Shown here piece by piece: positions 31,724 to 40,900 of a stretch of 64,000 bases of DNA. Origin of the DNA: Acidobacteriota bacterium (lineage in GTDB: Bacteria; Acidobacteriota; Terriglobia; Terriglobales; Acidobacteriaceae). A program made the position numbers and the translations under genes. The notes under the pieces were generated by a model. It searched no databases. It was not told where the DNA came from and saw only the letters and a list, made by a program, of their open reading frames with translations. Within the stretch, counting starts at the first letter, position 1. Each line of letters opens with the position of its first letter. The stretch lies in NCBI GenBank assembly GCA_003225055.1, contig QIAU01000144.1:156445-220444 (forward strand). Direction: 5' to 3'.

Positions 31724-33958
31724 CTATCTCTGCGGCTGCTGTTGTTGTTGTTGCGGGTGACGTTTTTTGCCGAATGCACCCAACAATTGCTGTACGGCGT
31801 TCTGTTGTTGTTGTTGTTGTGGCGATGCTTGTTGTTGCCGCGCAGGATTCTTTCCTTTTTGCCCGATCAGGTTACCCAAAACTCCGGAGATGGCGCCACC
31901 GGGATTCTTGGAATTCGGCGCCAGGCCCTTAAGCTTCATTTGCGCAATTTGTTGCACGTCGGGCTGAAACTTCGGACTCTGGAACGTCCCGGTGACCAGG
32001 ACTGGGATCACGATTTCCGAATTGTTGTTGGCCAGCGCCGTTTGCAGGTAACCGCCGACGCCGGCGGTTCCGCCCAGCTTCTGGCTGAACTGCTTGGACA
32101 GGACAGCAGTAGTCCGAAGATTGAGCGTCTGGTCGACCAGGTTAGCCGTGCCCGTCACCCCGAGATTGCCGATGTCGAGCAGCGCCTGCAGATTGCTGGT
32201 TTGGGCAATGCCGTTCTTGACGACAACGTTGCCAGTCATGCGCAAAATGTTGGTGATGCCCTGGCTCTTCTGGTTCAACTTGCCGGTGAAGCCGGCAATC
32301 GTGCCCAGTTGCTGAGTGAAGTCGGCGCCCGCGTATTTCACGTTATTAAAATTCAGGGTCAGGTTGCCGTTCAGAGCGCGCATGATGCGGTTGGAGTTCA
32401 ATGAGGACAGCGGCCCCGCGGCGTGCATGTCAAGGTTCAGATCGCCGGCGCCGCTGACCTCATCCAGTGCCGTGATTCCATAGGCTTTCGCTATCGAGAG
32501 AATCGCCGGCAAGGCAGCTTGGGGAGCCTTAAGCGTTGCGTCGATCATCGGGTTTTTCGACAGGTACTGTTTCAGGGCAAACTGGGCCGCCGCATTCGTC
32601 CCGCCCGAAGTTACATGGAAATTGTCGGAGCGGATTTCGGAGGGCGTAAGCGTCAGGTTGATCGCAGGGATCTGTACCGGCTGGGGCGCGTCTTTGCCGG
32701 TCATTTGGAGGTTGCGGCCATTTACCGCGCCGTTCAAAGCCGGCTTATCGGCTGCTCCTCGCGCCTGGATGTCCGCATTCACGTTTCCCGTGACGTTGGT
32801 TCCCGGCGGCAAAGCGGTTCCAGAAGCTGCCGCCAATTTTGCCAGTTCCGCAATGGAAACATGGTTGGCCTTCAGGTTGAGATCGAGCACTGCGGGTGTG
32901 GCTTTGGAATTGACCGTTCCATTGACATGGAACGGTGTCTGTCCGAGGTTCAAAGTCGTATTCCGCAGAGTGATAACGTCGCCAGGGAGATCATCGGTCA
33001 CGTCGTAATCCGCTCTGATTGGGTAGCCAAGGTCTATTCCATGCATCCGTGCGTTGGCGACGTCCATCCGGCCTTGTGCCGCCAATTTTCCGGATTGACT
33101 GTTAATTTTTGCCTGACCCGAGACAATGCCGTCAGCGTTGACGAGGGCTGGAGAGTTAAGGAATTTTGCCAAGCTTGCGATGCCAACCTGCTTCAGATTC
33201 AGCGTCCCGTGAAACGGAGTGGTAGCCGGATCTGCCGCGACAATCGGTCCGCCCTCGCCTTGCAGCCAAACTTGCTGCGCTCCCTGACCGGGGAGATGGG
33301 CCGCTGCATCCAGGGTAACCAGCCGATGGGGAGCGAAATTCTTCAGGGTGAGATCGATGTGGTCATACACCGCTCGCGGCTTCTTCGCTTGCATATCGGT
33401 GAGAGCGAGCTGCCCGTCGCGTATGACCAGTTTGCCTAGCGAGAACTGCTCCGCTGGTTTCTGCTTCTCCCCACCTTGCGAGGTGCCAGTCTGCGGCATT
33501 GACGGCACCGGCTGTTTGGGCTGGCCGGGAGCCGGTTGCTTAGGTTGCTCCGGAGCGGGCTGGGTCGCATTTTGGCCGAGAGACACGAAGTTCCATACTC
33601 CCTGCGGGTTCTTGACCAGTTCCACGTTCGGCCGTTCGAGGTCCAGCGAGTCGACTTCGACTGATTTGTTAAGGAGCGGCAGAATTTTGGCCGAAACGTC
33701 CAATTCCTGAGCTTGCACAAAGGGTTTCTGGGACCGGAAGCGCGGGTCCTCGGCAATAGCGAGGTTCTGCACTCGGAGGCGCGGCGGAAACACGCTCAGG
33801 TGCATGTCACCCAACGTCACTTTGCGTCCCAACCGCTTTTCCAGTTCCGCCTGGATCGTCCCCCGATAGCGGTTCACGTCGAACGTAGCGGCCAAGACTA
33901 CCGCCGCGACAATGAGGAGCAGAATGATAATTACCATCGCAATGCCGACTTTACGCAT
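31724..33958 (-). CDS. AsmA-family envelope protein
   Basis: 744 aa with a single N-terminal membrane anchor (RKVGIAMVIIILLLIVAAVVL in two adjoining blocks). The DVNRYRGTIQAELEKRLGRKV start is typical of AsmA proteins, and a long beta-rich body continues to the AsmA C-terminal region (GTANLVDQTLNLRTTAVLS). AsmA-like proteins are thought to span the periplasm and move phospholipids to the outer membrane. A Pro/Gln linker lies at about residues 130-160. The tail is Gln-rich with runs of 5-6 Gln, encoded by CAG/CAA triplet runs (31735-31860). The ATG at 33958 is preceded by GGGAGA. A GTG 15 nt upstream is less likely. Confidence 0.88.
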   Translation of the reverse strand: MRKVGIAMVIIILLLIVAAVVLAATFDVNRYRGTIQAELEKRLGRKVTLGDMHLSVFPPRLRVQNLAIAEDPRFRSQKPFVQAQELDVSAKILPLLNKSVEVDSLDLERPNVELVKNPQGVWNFVSLGQNATQPAPEQPKQPAPGQPKQPVPSMPQTGTSQGGEKQKPAEQFSLGKLVIRDGQLALTDMQAKKPRAVYDHIDLTLKNFAPHRLVTLDAAAHLPGQGAQQVWLQGEGGPIVAADPATTPFHGTLNLKQVGIASLAKFLNSPALVNADGIVSGQAKINSQSGKLAAQGRMDVANARMHGIDLGYPIRADYDVTDDLPGDVITLRNTTLNLGQTPFHVNGTVNSKATPAVLDLNLKANHVSIAELAKLAAASGTALPPGTNVTGNVNADIQARGAADKPALNGAVNGRNLQMTGKDAPQPVQIPAINLTLTPSEIRSDNFHVTSGGTNAAAQFALKQYLSKNPMIDATLKAPQAALPAILSIAKAYGITALDEVSGAGDLNLDMHAAGPLSSLNSNRIMRALNGNLTLNFNNVKYAGADFTQQLGTIAGFTGKLNQKSQGITNILRMTGNVVVKNGIAQTSNLQALLDIGNLGVTGTANLVDQTLNLRTTAVLSKQFSQKLGGTAGVGGYLQTALANNNSEIVIPVLVTGTFQSPKFQPDVQQIAQMKLKGLAPNSKNPGGAISGVLGNLIGQKGKNPARQQQASPQQQQQQNAVQQLLGAFGKKRHPQQQQQQPQR

Positions 33959-34075
33959 GATCGTCTCTCCCACAAGTCAGGCCAGCTCTCCCCTGAATAT
34001 TCAACTCTTTAGATGAGGTTTTGGTAGCCGGCGTTTGGCGGGAAATGACGAATCCAGGTGCTGGTTAGCTGCTGG

Positions 34076-34438
34076 TCAGAGTGTGTGCAGATAAGCCAGC
34101 AGATCGCTGATCTGCCGGTCGGACAGGGTTTGTCCAAAGCCGGGCATCTTGCTTCGACCCAGACGGATGATTTCGCCGGCTCGTTCATCGTTGGCGGGCA
34201 ACCCACTTACCGCCATATACGGCTTGCGAAAAATGCCTTTTAGCGGCGGCCCTTGTTTGTCGCTGGTGGAGTAAGGCTCGTGACAACGGTCACAGTAGGC
34301 ATCATAAATTTTGCGTCCCTCTGATTGCTCAGGAGTCAGCCCCAATTCGGCATCGCTCAGGCGGCGTTGCGCGTGGCACGCCAGCAGGGTTCCGGCCAGC
34401 AAGCAGGCAGTCAGCAGTCCGAGGTGCGCGTGTTTCAT
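34076..34438 (-). CDS. Single-heme cytochrome c lipoprotein
   Basis: 120 residues. The signal sequence ends in a lipobox-like LLACHAQ, so the mature protein is probably attached to a membrane by lipid at Cys. The heme site is CDRCH in IYDAYCDRCHEPY, with a likely axial Met in GRSKMPGFGQTLSDRQI. It is a small class-I cytochrome of the kind used as an electron carrier in the periplasm. It is divergent from the DUF488 gene at 34518, and no oxidase genes adjoin it. Confidence 0.88.
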   Translation of the reverse strand: MKHAHLGLLTACLLAGTLLACHAQRRLSDAELGLTPEQSEGRKIYDAYCDRCHEPYSTSDKQGPPLKGIFRKPYMAVSGLPANDERAGEIIRLGRSKMPGFGQTLSDRQISDLLAYLHTL

Positions 34439-34492
34439 GACCGGTTGACATCCTCCGTTGGTCCGGCCGCGCCTCAAAATTCTCTGCGGACG

Positions 34493-34498
34493 TACAAT
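34493..34498 (+). promoter_or_regulatory. -10 box (TACAAT) for the DUF488 gene
   Basis: TACAAT lies 19 nt before the ATG at 34518, giving a short leader that includes a weak AAAGG ribosome site. Confidence 0.4.
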
Positions 34499-34517
34499 AA
34501 CTATAGAGCAAAGGCCA

Positions 34518-34949
34518 ATGCCGATTACGGTCAAGCGAGTCTATGAGAAGCCTGTGCCCGCAGATGGAACACGCGTTCTGGTCGATCGGCTCTGGCCGCG
34601 CGGCCTGAGCAAAAAGAACGCGGCGGTCGACCGTTGGTTGCGCGACCTTGCTCCGTCCCATCAGTTGCGCAAATGGTTCCACGCGAATCCTGATCACTGG
34701 TCTGCCTTCCGCAGCCGCTACCTGAAGGAGCTGACCGGCTCGGAAGCAGCCAAGGCGCTTGAAGACCTTTATCAACTCGCGCATCACGGCGAACTCACGC
34801 TGTTGTTCGCGTCAAAGAACCAAGAACGCAACAATGCCACCGTGCTTCGAGACCTGCTGGAAGGTGCGCGTAAGCCTCCGACCGGCTGTGGGCCCGCCGT
34901 GGCGCGAGCCGCTCGCATTCGCAACGCCCGCCGCGTTCCCAGGCGATGA
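34518..34949 (+). CDS. DUF488 family protein (YeaO-like)
   Basis: 143 aa. Motifs are KRVYEKPVPADGTRVLVDRL followed by WPRGLSKKNAAVDRWLRDLAPS, LRKWFHANPDHWSAFRSRYL, and LTLLFASKNQERNNATVLRDLL. These match the short DUF488/YeaO subfamily, whose function is not established. It is distinct from the longer DUF488 protein at 21084. The stop is 3 nt before the next start, so it is coupled with the DUF3891 gene. Confidence 0.88.
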   Translation: MPITVKRVYEKPVPADGTRVLVDRLWPRGLSKKNAAVDRWLRDLAPSHQLRKWFHANPDHWSAFRSRYLKELTGSEAAKALEDLYQLAHHGELTLLFASKNQERNNATVLRDLLEGARKPPTGCGPAVARAARIRNARRVPRR

Positions 34950-34952
34950 TGC

Positions 34953-35771
34953 ATGGTTCTGGACCCGCTGACCGATAACGAAATCCCAAATGGAAATTTA
35001 TCGGCAACCATTCCCGCCTGGCAAGCTGTCGAAAAGAAACAGAGACAAGCGGCGAATGACTGGTGGTTGATTGCGCAACCCGATCATGCTGCGCTGGCCG
35101 GCGACTTGGCTGCCAACCTGAACTCCCCGTTGTTCCCACCGCTCGACAGAAATGTAATCCGGGCAATTGCTTTGCACGACGCCGGCTGGGCGCAATTTGA
35201 TGGCGGAGAACGGGGTACCGGTCACGGCTTGCAAGTCGTGCTGCGCGACCCCAAGCTCGACGCCCAGGGCAGGCCGCTATCATTTCTGGAAATGACTCCC
35301 GAGCAATTTCTGAGGGCCTGGACGGACTCCATCGTTCAGGCGGAGCGAGCCGCACCCATCGGCGGCGTCATAGTGAGCCAGCACTTTTGTCGGCTTGCGG
35401 AAAACCGCCTGCAGTCGTGCATCGACAACCGGCAGGACACGAATCGGCTGCACCGGTTTGCCCAGGATGAAGCTGAGCGCCGGGAACAGCTGCGCGAGCA
35501 CGATCCACGGCCGCCCCAACAGGTTCGTGTGCTTACTGATGTGCTTCAGTTTTGCGATCTGCTGTCTCTCTATCTTTGCTGCGGCGCCGTGGATGCGATC
35601 GAGTTTCCTCAAAAATTCCAGGGCCAGACCATCCGGCTCAAAAGGGAAGGCGAAATGTGTCGTCTGGAGCCCTCGATTTTTGGAAAGGGCGTCAGCTTGG
35701 GAGTAACCGCCCGTCATTATCCCTGGCTCGGCACAGTCAAAATCACAGTTCTCCCGTTTTTGCTCAGCTAA
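34953..35771 (+). CDS. DUF3891 family protein
   Basis: 272 aa, soluble. Histidine/aspartate-rich blocks resembling metal-binding hydrolases (HD-like) are visible: WWLIAQPDHAALAGDLAANL, IRAIALHDAGWAQFDG, and VIVSQHFCRLAEN. The His-Asp pair in ALHDAGW together with QPDHAALAG suggests a metal centre (inference). The family has no proven reaction. It starts 3 nt after the DUF488 stop and is presumably cotranscribed with it. Confidence 0.8.
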   Translation: MVLDPLTDNEIPNGNLSATIPAWQAVEKKQRQAANDWWLIAQPDHAALAGDLAANLNSPLFPPLDRNVIRAIALHDAGWAQFDGGERGTGHGLQVVLRDPKLDAQGRPLSFLEMTPEQFLRAWTDSIVQAERAAPIGGVIVSQHFCRLAENRLQSCIDNRQDTNRLHRFAQDEAERREQLREHDPRPPQQVRVLTDVLQFCDLLSLYLCCGAVDAIEFPQKFQGQTIRLKREGEMCRLEPSIFGKGVSLGVTARHYPWLGTVKITVLPFLLS

Positions 35772-35779
35772 CATGCGGA

Positions 35780-35798
35780 GGCGGGTCTCCGACCCGCC
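35780..35798. repeat. Palindromic repeat, copy 2 of GGCGGGTC-tcc-GACCCGCC
   Basis: Lies 8 nt after the DUF3891 stop, in the gap before the convergent dacB gene. It is inverted relative to the copy at 6401-6419. Confidence 0.65.
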
Positions 35799-35827
35799 GG
35801 ACGAGTCAAAGACGCGCCCCCCGCACT

Positions 35828-37396
35828 CTATTTCTTGTTGGGAGCGTCTTCCACGATGGCTTCCACAATTCGATCGACGGCGTCCTGCGCCTGTCGTCCC
35901 GGCACGTCGAAGTTATTGGAGAAGATGGAGAAAGCCACGCGGTCGCCGCTGACCGTCGTGGCGTAGCCGGAAAGCGATTTCACGTGATCAAGGGACCCGG
36001 TCTTGGCCAGCACCAGTCCTTGCACCGGGGTACCGTGGAAGCGGTCGGCAAGAGACCCATCCAGCCCCGCAATCGGGAACGTTTCACTGAACAGCTGTCC
36101 CCACAGTTGTTTCGCCGCGTATTGCAGCAACGCGACCACGGCGTGCGGCGTCACCAGGTTTTGCCGTGAGAGGCCGGAGCCGTCGTAGAAGACATATTCC
36201 CCGGCCGGAATCCCCGCCTGGGTCAAAAAGCCTTTCAGAACTTCCAAGCCACCTTCGACCGTGCCTGCCAAGCCTTTTTCTTTTCCGAGCAGGCGCAGCA
36301 TGATCTCCGCATGTAAGTTCTGACTGACCTTGTTAATCACCCGGACATCATCGCTCAAAGGCCTTGACTCATAGGCGGCAAGAACAGCGGATGGCTTAGG
36401 AACGGTTGATTTCTGTTCCATGTCCCCGCCGCCGTGTGCCGTAGCCAGCGCAGTCACGCTGAAGGTCGAAAGGCTTGCCAGCTCCGTGTGATGCGTAGTC
36501 GTGCGCCCGTAAATAATGACTCCCCGCTTTTCCAGCAGGCTGCGGAAAAGGTTTGCGGCAAACCCGGCAGGATCTTCTACGGCGAGGGCCTCGTTGGCGC
36601 CGGCGTCCCCGAGCGGCATGTTTCCCCACAACGTCAGCACCATGGAGCCGGGTTCGCGGTTAATAAAAATCTTCCGGCCCGTGCCCGCAGGAGTCGTGAT
36701 GATACGGTTGTCAATTTGGTAGTAATCGGCAAACGGCGTGATGCTCACGAACGCCCGCTCTCCCGCACGGTCCGCGGGCAGAATGTTTACAAACACCACG
36801 TTATCATTGATCGTTAGCGCGGAAACCGGCGCTCCATCGGCCCAGACCAGATCGTCTTGCGTCCACCCTTCGCCATAACGCTCGAAAGCAAAATAGGAAT
36901 CGTCGGCGATCACATTGCCGTCAACGAATTTGAGTCCTTTCTGTACCAGGGTGTCGGCCAGATCCTCCAAAACCTTGATCGGCAAGTCGGTGCGTTCCGT
37001 ACGCATGGCATAAGGCAGAACGCGTCCTGACAGATTGGGATCACCACGTCCTACCAGGATGAGGTCCCCCGAAAGCCTCCCATGCTGATCGAGGGTTCCC
37101 GTGGTTTCGATCGTGGTATGAAACTTGTAATTTGGCCCGATCAGCGCCAGGGCCGCCGCCGTGGTGAACAGTTTCGTATTCGAGGCGGGGATAAACAGCT
37201 TGTCGGCGTTCTGCGAATACAGTACCTGCCCGGTGTTAAGCGACACGACCTCAATGCCCCAGAAGCCGCGCGCCAAGTCCGCATCGGAAAGAACGGTATT
37301 GATGCGGGGCGCCAGCGGTCGGTGTTCGGCGGCCTGAAGCTGGGCCGCGCCTACAAGCCACAGGACGCCGAGAATGGCTGCGCGGGTCCGCCGCAT
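35828..37396 (-). CDS. dacB: D-alanyl-D-alanine carboxypeptidase/endopeptidase (PBP4 type)
   Basis: Periplasmic class C penicillin-binding protein trimming peptidoglycan. 522 aa with a signal peptide (RRTRAAILGVLWLVGAAQLQ). The active site Ser72-x-x-Lys75 is in FIPASNTKLFTTAA. The SxN-type motif lies in DGSGLSRQNLVTP and the KTG motif in LAKTGSLDHVKSLSGY. The large insert domain typical of PBP4 separates the first two motifs. A TAGAAT box lies 6 nt before the ATG on the minus strand (37403-37408). Confidence 0.95.
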   Translation of the reverse strand: MRRTRAAILGVLWLVGAAQLQAAEHRPLAPRINTVLSDADLARGFWGIEVVSLNTGQVLYSQNADKLFIPASNTKLFTTAAALALIGPNYKFHTTIETTGTLDQHGRLSGDLILVGRGDPNLSGRVLPYAMRTERTDLPIKVLEDLADTLVQKGLKFVDGNVIADDSYFAFERYGEGWTQDDLVWADGAPVSALTINDNVVFVNILPADRAGERAFVSITPFADYYQIDNRIITTPAGTGRKIFINREPGSMVLTLWGNMPLGDAGANEALAVEDPAGFAANLFRSLLEKRGVIIYGRTTTHHTELASLSTFSVTALATAHGGGDMEQKSTVPKPSAVLAAYESRPLSDDVRVINKVSQNLHAEIMLRLLGKEKGLAGTVEGGLEVLKGFLTQAGIPAGEYVFYDGSGLSRQNLVTPHAVVALLQYAAKQLWGQLFSETFPIAGLDGSLADRFHGTPVQGLVLAKTGSLDHVKSLSGYATTVSGDRVAFSIFSNNFDVPGRQAQDAVDRIVEAIVEDAPNKK

Positions 37397-37402
37397 AGCT
37401 GG

Positions 37403-37408
37403 ATTCTA
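37403..37408 (-). promoter_or_regulatory. -10 box (TAGAAT) for dacB
   Basis: Reads TAGAAT on the minus strand, 6 nt before the dacB ATG. Confidence 0.4.
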
Positions 37409-37494
37409 GCACTGGGAGAACCCGAATTCCTCTACCCGCGACCCGGCTGCACGGACGCCTCGCTTCCGCGCGCCAGGTTCGGTTTCCGGTAATC

Positions 37495-37500
37495 TACAAT
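37495..37500 (+). promoter_or_regulatory. -10 box (TACAAT) for folP
   Basis: TACAAT lies 8 nt before the ATG of folP, with no ribosome site in between. Confidence 0.45.
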
Positions 37501-37508
37501 CCTGCGAT

Positions 37509-38429
37509 ATGCGGCCGGTCTACCAATGGGACCTGGGATCCCGCAGCCTGGAGCTGGGGAAACGCACGCTGGTCATGGGCGTTGTCAACGTGACCCCCGA
37601 CTCGTTCTCCGATGGCGGCGTGTACTTCGATCGCGACCGTGCGGTTGAGCATGCGGTCCAACTCCTCGCCGATGGCGCCGACATTATTGATATTGGCGGC
37701 GAGTCCACGCGTCCCGGCGCCAAGGTGGCGCCGGACACGCCCTCGGATAAGAAAAGCAAAGCTGGGAACCCCAGCCCGCCTCAAGCCGCCGTTTCCGAGC
37801 AGGAAGAACTGGAGCGGGTAATTCCCGTCATCAAGTCTCTCAAACAGAAGAAGGCCGATGCTGTCATCTCGGTCGACACCTACAAGGCCAAGGTCGCGAA
37901 AGCCGCGGTCGAGTCCGGCGCCGAAATCGTGAATGACGTCAGCGGCTTCCGCTGGGATGTGGAGATGCGCAAAACGCTGGCCGAACTGAAATGCGGGGCC
38001 GTGCTGATGCACATGCGCGGCCGACCGGAAGAATGGCGCAATCTGCAGGCAGCTACTGACATCGTCCTGTTGGTCAAGCGGGAACTCAGCGAGTGGACCC
38101 AGGACGCAGTGCGCCTGGGGATAAAACGGCCGCGGATCGTAATCGATCCCGGCCTGGGGTTCGGCAAGAACTTCGAGCAGAATTATCCGCTCCTGAAGCG
38201 TCTGGAGGAACTCCACTCGCTGAAGTTTCCGCTGATGGTGGGCGTGTCCAGAAAGTCGTTCATCGGCCGCGCCCTTGCCAAAAGTGGCAAAGACGCCGAA
38301 GTGGGCGAGCGTCTCTACGGAAACATAGCCGCCGAAACCGTCGCTATCCTGCACGGAGCTCACATTTTGCGCAGCCACGATGTGAAGGCCACCGTCGATG
38401 CCGCCCGGATGGCGGATGCTCTCGGTTAA
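37509..38429 (+). CDS. folP: Dihydropteroate synthase
   Basis: Condenses p-aminobenzoate with dihydropterin pyrophosphate for folate synthesis; it is the target of sulfonamides. 306 aa. Motifs are VMGVVNVTPDSFSDGG, DGADIIDIGGESTRPGA, VISVDTYKAKVA, IVNDVSGF, HMRGRP, IDPGLGFGKNFEQN, and VGVSRKSFIGRAL. A linker after the GGESTRPGA loop (KKSKAGNPSPPQAA) is a small extra insertion. It is divergent from dacB with about 112 nt between starts, which carry both -10 boxes. In many relatives folP lies next to cdaA, but here they are 19 kb apart. Confidence 0.95.
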   Translation: MRPVYQWDLGSRSLELGKRTLVMGVVNVTPDSFSDGGVYFDRDRAVEHAVQLLADGADIIDIGGESTRPGAKVAPDTPSDKKSKAGNPSPPQAAVSEQEELERVIPVIKSLKQKKADAVISVDTYKAKVAKAAVESGAEIVNDVSGFRWDVEMRKTLAELKCGAVLMHMRGRPEEWRNLQAATDIVLLVKRELSEWTQDAVRLGIKRPRIVIDPGLGFGKNFEQNYPLLKRLEELHSLKFPLMVGVSRKSFIGRALAKSGKDAEVGERLYGNIAAETVAILHGAHILRSHDVKATVDAARMADALG

Positions 38430-38489
38430 TTGGTCATGCTTAGCGAAGATCTCTGTATTTCGATTTTTGATCACCGCGCATACCGGTAA

Positions 38490-38939
38490 CTAAAAAACTT
38501 TCTGTGAATCCAACAGAATGGTGACAGGACCATCGTTCACCAGTTCGACCTGCATCATTTCCTGGAACCGGCCGGTTTCGCAGCCTAGCCCCGCAGCCCG
38601 AATTTGTCCAACGAGGTATTCATAAAGCTGGCGCGCTTTTGCTGGAGGCGCGGCCGCATCGAACGACGGCCTTTTGCCACGTCGAACGTCGCCATACAAC
38701 GTGAACTGGGAAACCATCAGCACGGAGCCGCCGATCTCGGCAATCCCCCGATTCATCTTGCCGTTATCATCCTCGAAGATCCTCAATCCGGCGATCTTCT
38801 CGGCTAGATAATCAGCGTCGGATTCCGCATCCTCCGCACCGACCCCTAGCAAGACGAGCAACCCGCGCCCGATCTCGCCCGTGACTTCGCCGTTTACGGA
38901 AACCTTCGCCCGGCTCACACGCTGCACTACGGCTCGCAT
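38490..38939 (-). CDS. dtd: D-aminoacyl-tRNA deacylase
   Basis: Hydrolyses D-amino acids (and glycine) wrongly attached to tRNA. 149 aa, the family's normal length. It begins [17 protein letters not shown], has the active-site motif [18 protein letters not shown], and the cis-Pro motif [11 protein letters not shown] near the C-terminus. I chose the ATG at 38939. The open frame continues upstream into a stretch of AGTTTCTGGTTTTCAG-type repeat words, which is probably not coding. It is convergent with folP. Confidence 0.95.
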   Translation of the reverse strand: MRAVVQRVSRAKVSVNGEVTGEIGRGLLVLLGVGAEDAESDADYLAEKIAGLRIFEDDNGKMNRGIAEIGGSVLMVSQFTLYGDVRRGKRPSFDAAAPPAKARQLYEYLVGQIRAAGLGCETGRFQEMMQVELVNDGPVTILLDSQKVF

Positions 38940-38950
38940 GAAGGGAGTCT

Positions 38951-39463
38951 CTAGTTTCTGGTTTTCAGTTTCAAACTGGAGCCGAACTGTGCCGGTGTGA
39001 GGCCAGCGCCGCCAGGGACGCCACCGGGCCAGGGCTTTACCAGCGTCTCCTGGCCCGCCACCGCCTGCCAACGACCGTCGCGATACACAAAAATATCGGT
39101 GAACCGGACCTGCGCCAGCGTCTTCCCGGACGTGTCCGTCACCTGATTGACGCCGCGCACGAATGCCGAATTGCCATAAATGTGAGCATGCATGTCTTCG
39201 AGGCGGTTCAAACTCGGCCGTCGCTGAGGAATGCGAGCCAGTGCTTGCTCTCGATCATGCACCGTGCCATCGACATCGGCATCCTCAAATTCGTCCGCCA
39301 ACAGACAGCCCACCGCCTCGGCATCCTGGCGCTCGAGCGCCTTGGCCCAGGTCTTTTCAAGCCGTAACAGTGTCTTCTCATCCTTCGCCTGTCCCTGCTC
39401 GCAAGGAGCAGCCCAAGCCCGAATTGTCGCCAACAAGAATGCCGACAAAAACAGAAGCTTCAT
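38951..39463 (-). CDS. Secreted NTF2-like (DUF4440/SnoaL-type) protein
   Basis: 170 aa with a signal peptide ([17 protein letters not shown]). The cone-shaped NTF2-like fold is suggested by [51 protein letters not shown] and [19 protein letters not shown]. Such proteins bind small molecules or act as simple isomerases; no specific function can be given. It lies 11 nt upstream of dtd on the same strand, so the two are probably cotranscribed. Confidence 0.75.
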   Translation of the reverse strand: MKLLFLSAFLLATIRAWAAPCEQGQAKDEKTLLRLEKTWAKALERQDAEAVGCLLADEFEDADVDGTVHDREQALARIPQRRPSLNRLEDMHAHIYGNSAFVRGVNQVTDTSGKTLAQVRFTDIFVYRDGRWQAVAGQETLVKPWPGGVPGGAGLTPAQFGSSLKLKTRN

Positions 39464-39607
39464 GTACTGTCCTTTTCTGGCACCCCGAATCCGGTGCCGC
39501 GAATTGCCGGGCGGGTCACAGACACGCTCCCACCGGCCATGTTCCCCGTTGACGCCTTCCCCCCAAGCTCACTAGAATCGCGTTTCTTTTGTGAGAAGGA
39601 GCAAGCG

Positions 39608-40900
39608 ATGTTACATCGTTTTACGATGTGGATTCGGCTGCTGCCTGGGTTCCTTGTGACAGCCGCGGTCCTGGCGCAGTCCCCTCCCGCCGCTCACAAC
39701 GGACTCCTTATCAAAAACGCGGTGCTCATGACCGTTACCCACGGCGACATTCAAAATGGCAGCTTGTACATCAAAGACGGCAAAATTGCCGCGCTCGGAA
39801 CGAACGTGAGCGCCCCCACGTCTGCCGCCGTCATCGATGCCGGCGGAAAGTACGTGACTCCCGGCATCATCGATTCGCACTCCCACATCGCGCTCGACCA
39901 GGACGTCAACGAGGCCACCAGCCCCATCACTCCGCAGATGCTGATGATGGACGCCTTCGACTACCAGGACAAAGCAATCTATCGCGGCCTGGCCGGCGGC
40001 GTGACCGCGTCTCTTCTGCTGCACGGCTCCGCCAATATGATTGGCGGCCAGGCGGTCGTGATCAAGCATAAATATGGCGCGGGGCGCGACGCGATGCTGT
40101 TTCCCGGCGCGCCGAAATCCATCAAATTCGCCAGCGGTGAGAACCCCAAGCGAGTATATGGCAGACGCGAGCAACTCCCGTCGACGCGCATGGGCAACTT
40201 CGAGGTACAACGTGAAGCCTTCGTTCAGGCGCAGGACTACATGCGCGAATGGGATGACTACAACACCAAGGTAAAGCGCGGGGAAAAAGATGCCAAGATG
40301 CCAAAGCATGATCTAAAGCTCGAGGCGCTGGCTGATGTCCTGCGTGGAAAATTCCTGGTCCAGATCCACTGTTACCGCGCGGACGAGTTCCTCACCGAGA
40401 TGGCTATGGCCAGGGAATTCGGCTACAAGATACGCGCCTTCCATCACGCGCTGGAAGCTTACAAGGTGCCTGAGAAGCTTGCCGCCGAAGGGGTGGCTAT
40501 CGCTACCTTTGCCGATTGGTGGGGTTACAAGAACGAAGCCTGGGACGCGATCCCGTGGAACGCTGTCATCTCGATGCGCAAGGGCGTGCGCGTCGCCATC
40601 AAGAGCGACTCGGATGATTTTGCCCGCCGCCTGAACCAGGAAGCCGGCAAAACCATGCGCTACGGTGGCGCCACGGAAGAAGAAGCCTTGAAGATGATTA
40701 CGCTCAATGCCGCTTGGATCGTCGGCGTTGATGATCGGGTCGGTTCGCTGGATGTGGGCAAAGATGCCGATATTGTCATCTGGGACGGTTATCCGCTCTC
40801 CAGCTACGGCGTCCCTCACAAGGTTCTCATCGACGGCGATGTTTACTTCGACCGCTCTTTGCCTGGTTTCGGCATGCCGCGCTATCAGGAGGGACAATGA
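39608..40900 (+). CDS. Exported amidohydrolase, first of a coupled pair
   Basis: 430 aa with a signal peptide (WIRLLPGFLVTAAVLAQS). Amidohydrolase-superfamily features are VTPGIIDSHSHIALDQDVNE with the metal-binding HxH, HCYRADEFLTEM, FHHALEAYKVPEKL, and a C-terminal NAAWIVGVDDRVGSLDVGKD with adjacent DADIVIWDGYPL. AAGGAG precedes the ATG at 39608. It overlaps the next gene by 4 nt (ATGA), so the two are translationally coupled and may form a heteromer. The substrate is unknown; related exported pairs are annotated as imidazolonepropionase-like. Confidence 0.85.
   Translation: MLHRFTMWIRLLPGFLVTAAVLAQSPPAAHNGLLIKNAVLMTVTHGDIQNGSLYIKDGKIAALGTNVSAPTSAAVIDAGGKYVTPGIIDSHSHIALDQDVNEATSPITPQMLMMDAFDYQDKAIYRGLAGGVTASLLLHGSANMIGGQAVVIKHKYGAGRDAMLFPGAPKSIKFASGENPKRVYGRREQLPSTRMGNFEVQREAFVQAQDYMREWDDYNTKVKRGEKDAKMPKHDLKLEALADVLRGKFLVQIHCYRADEFLTEMAMAREFGYKIRAFHHALEAYKVPEKLAAEGVAIATFADWWGYKNEAWDAIPWNAVISMRKGVRVAIKSDSDDFARRLNQEAGKTMRYGGATEEEALKMITLNAAWIVGVDDRVGSLDVGKDADIVIWDGYPLSSYGVPHKVLIDGDVYFDRSLPGFGMPRYQEGQ

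Noticed and set aside
31735..31860. TTG triplet runs, considered as a microsatellite outside genes
   Set aside because: They encode the Gln-rich tail of the AsmA protein on the minus strand and keep its frame.
32423..33439. A 338-residue open frame on the plus strand over the AsmA gene
   Set aside because: Its product is a shadow of the strongly supported minus-strand AsmA protein.
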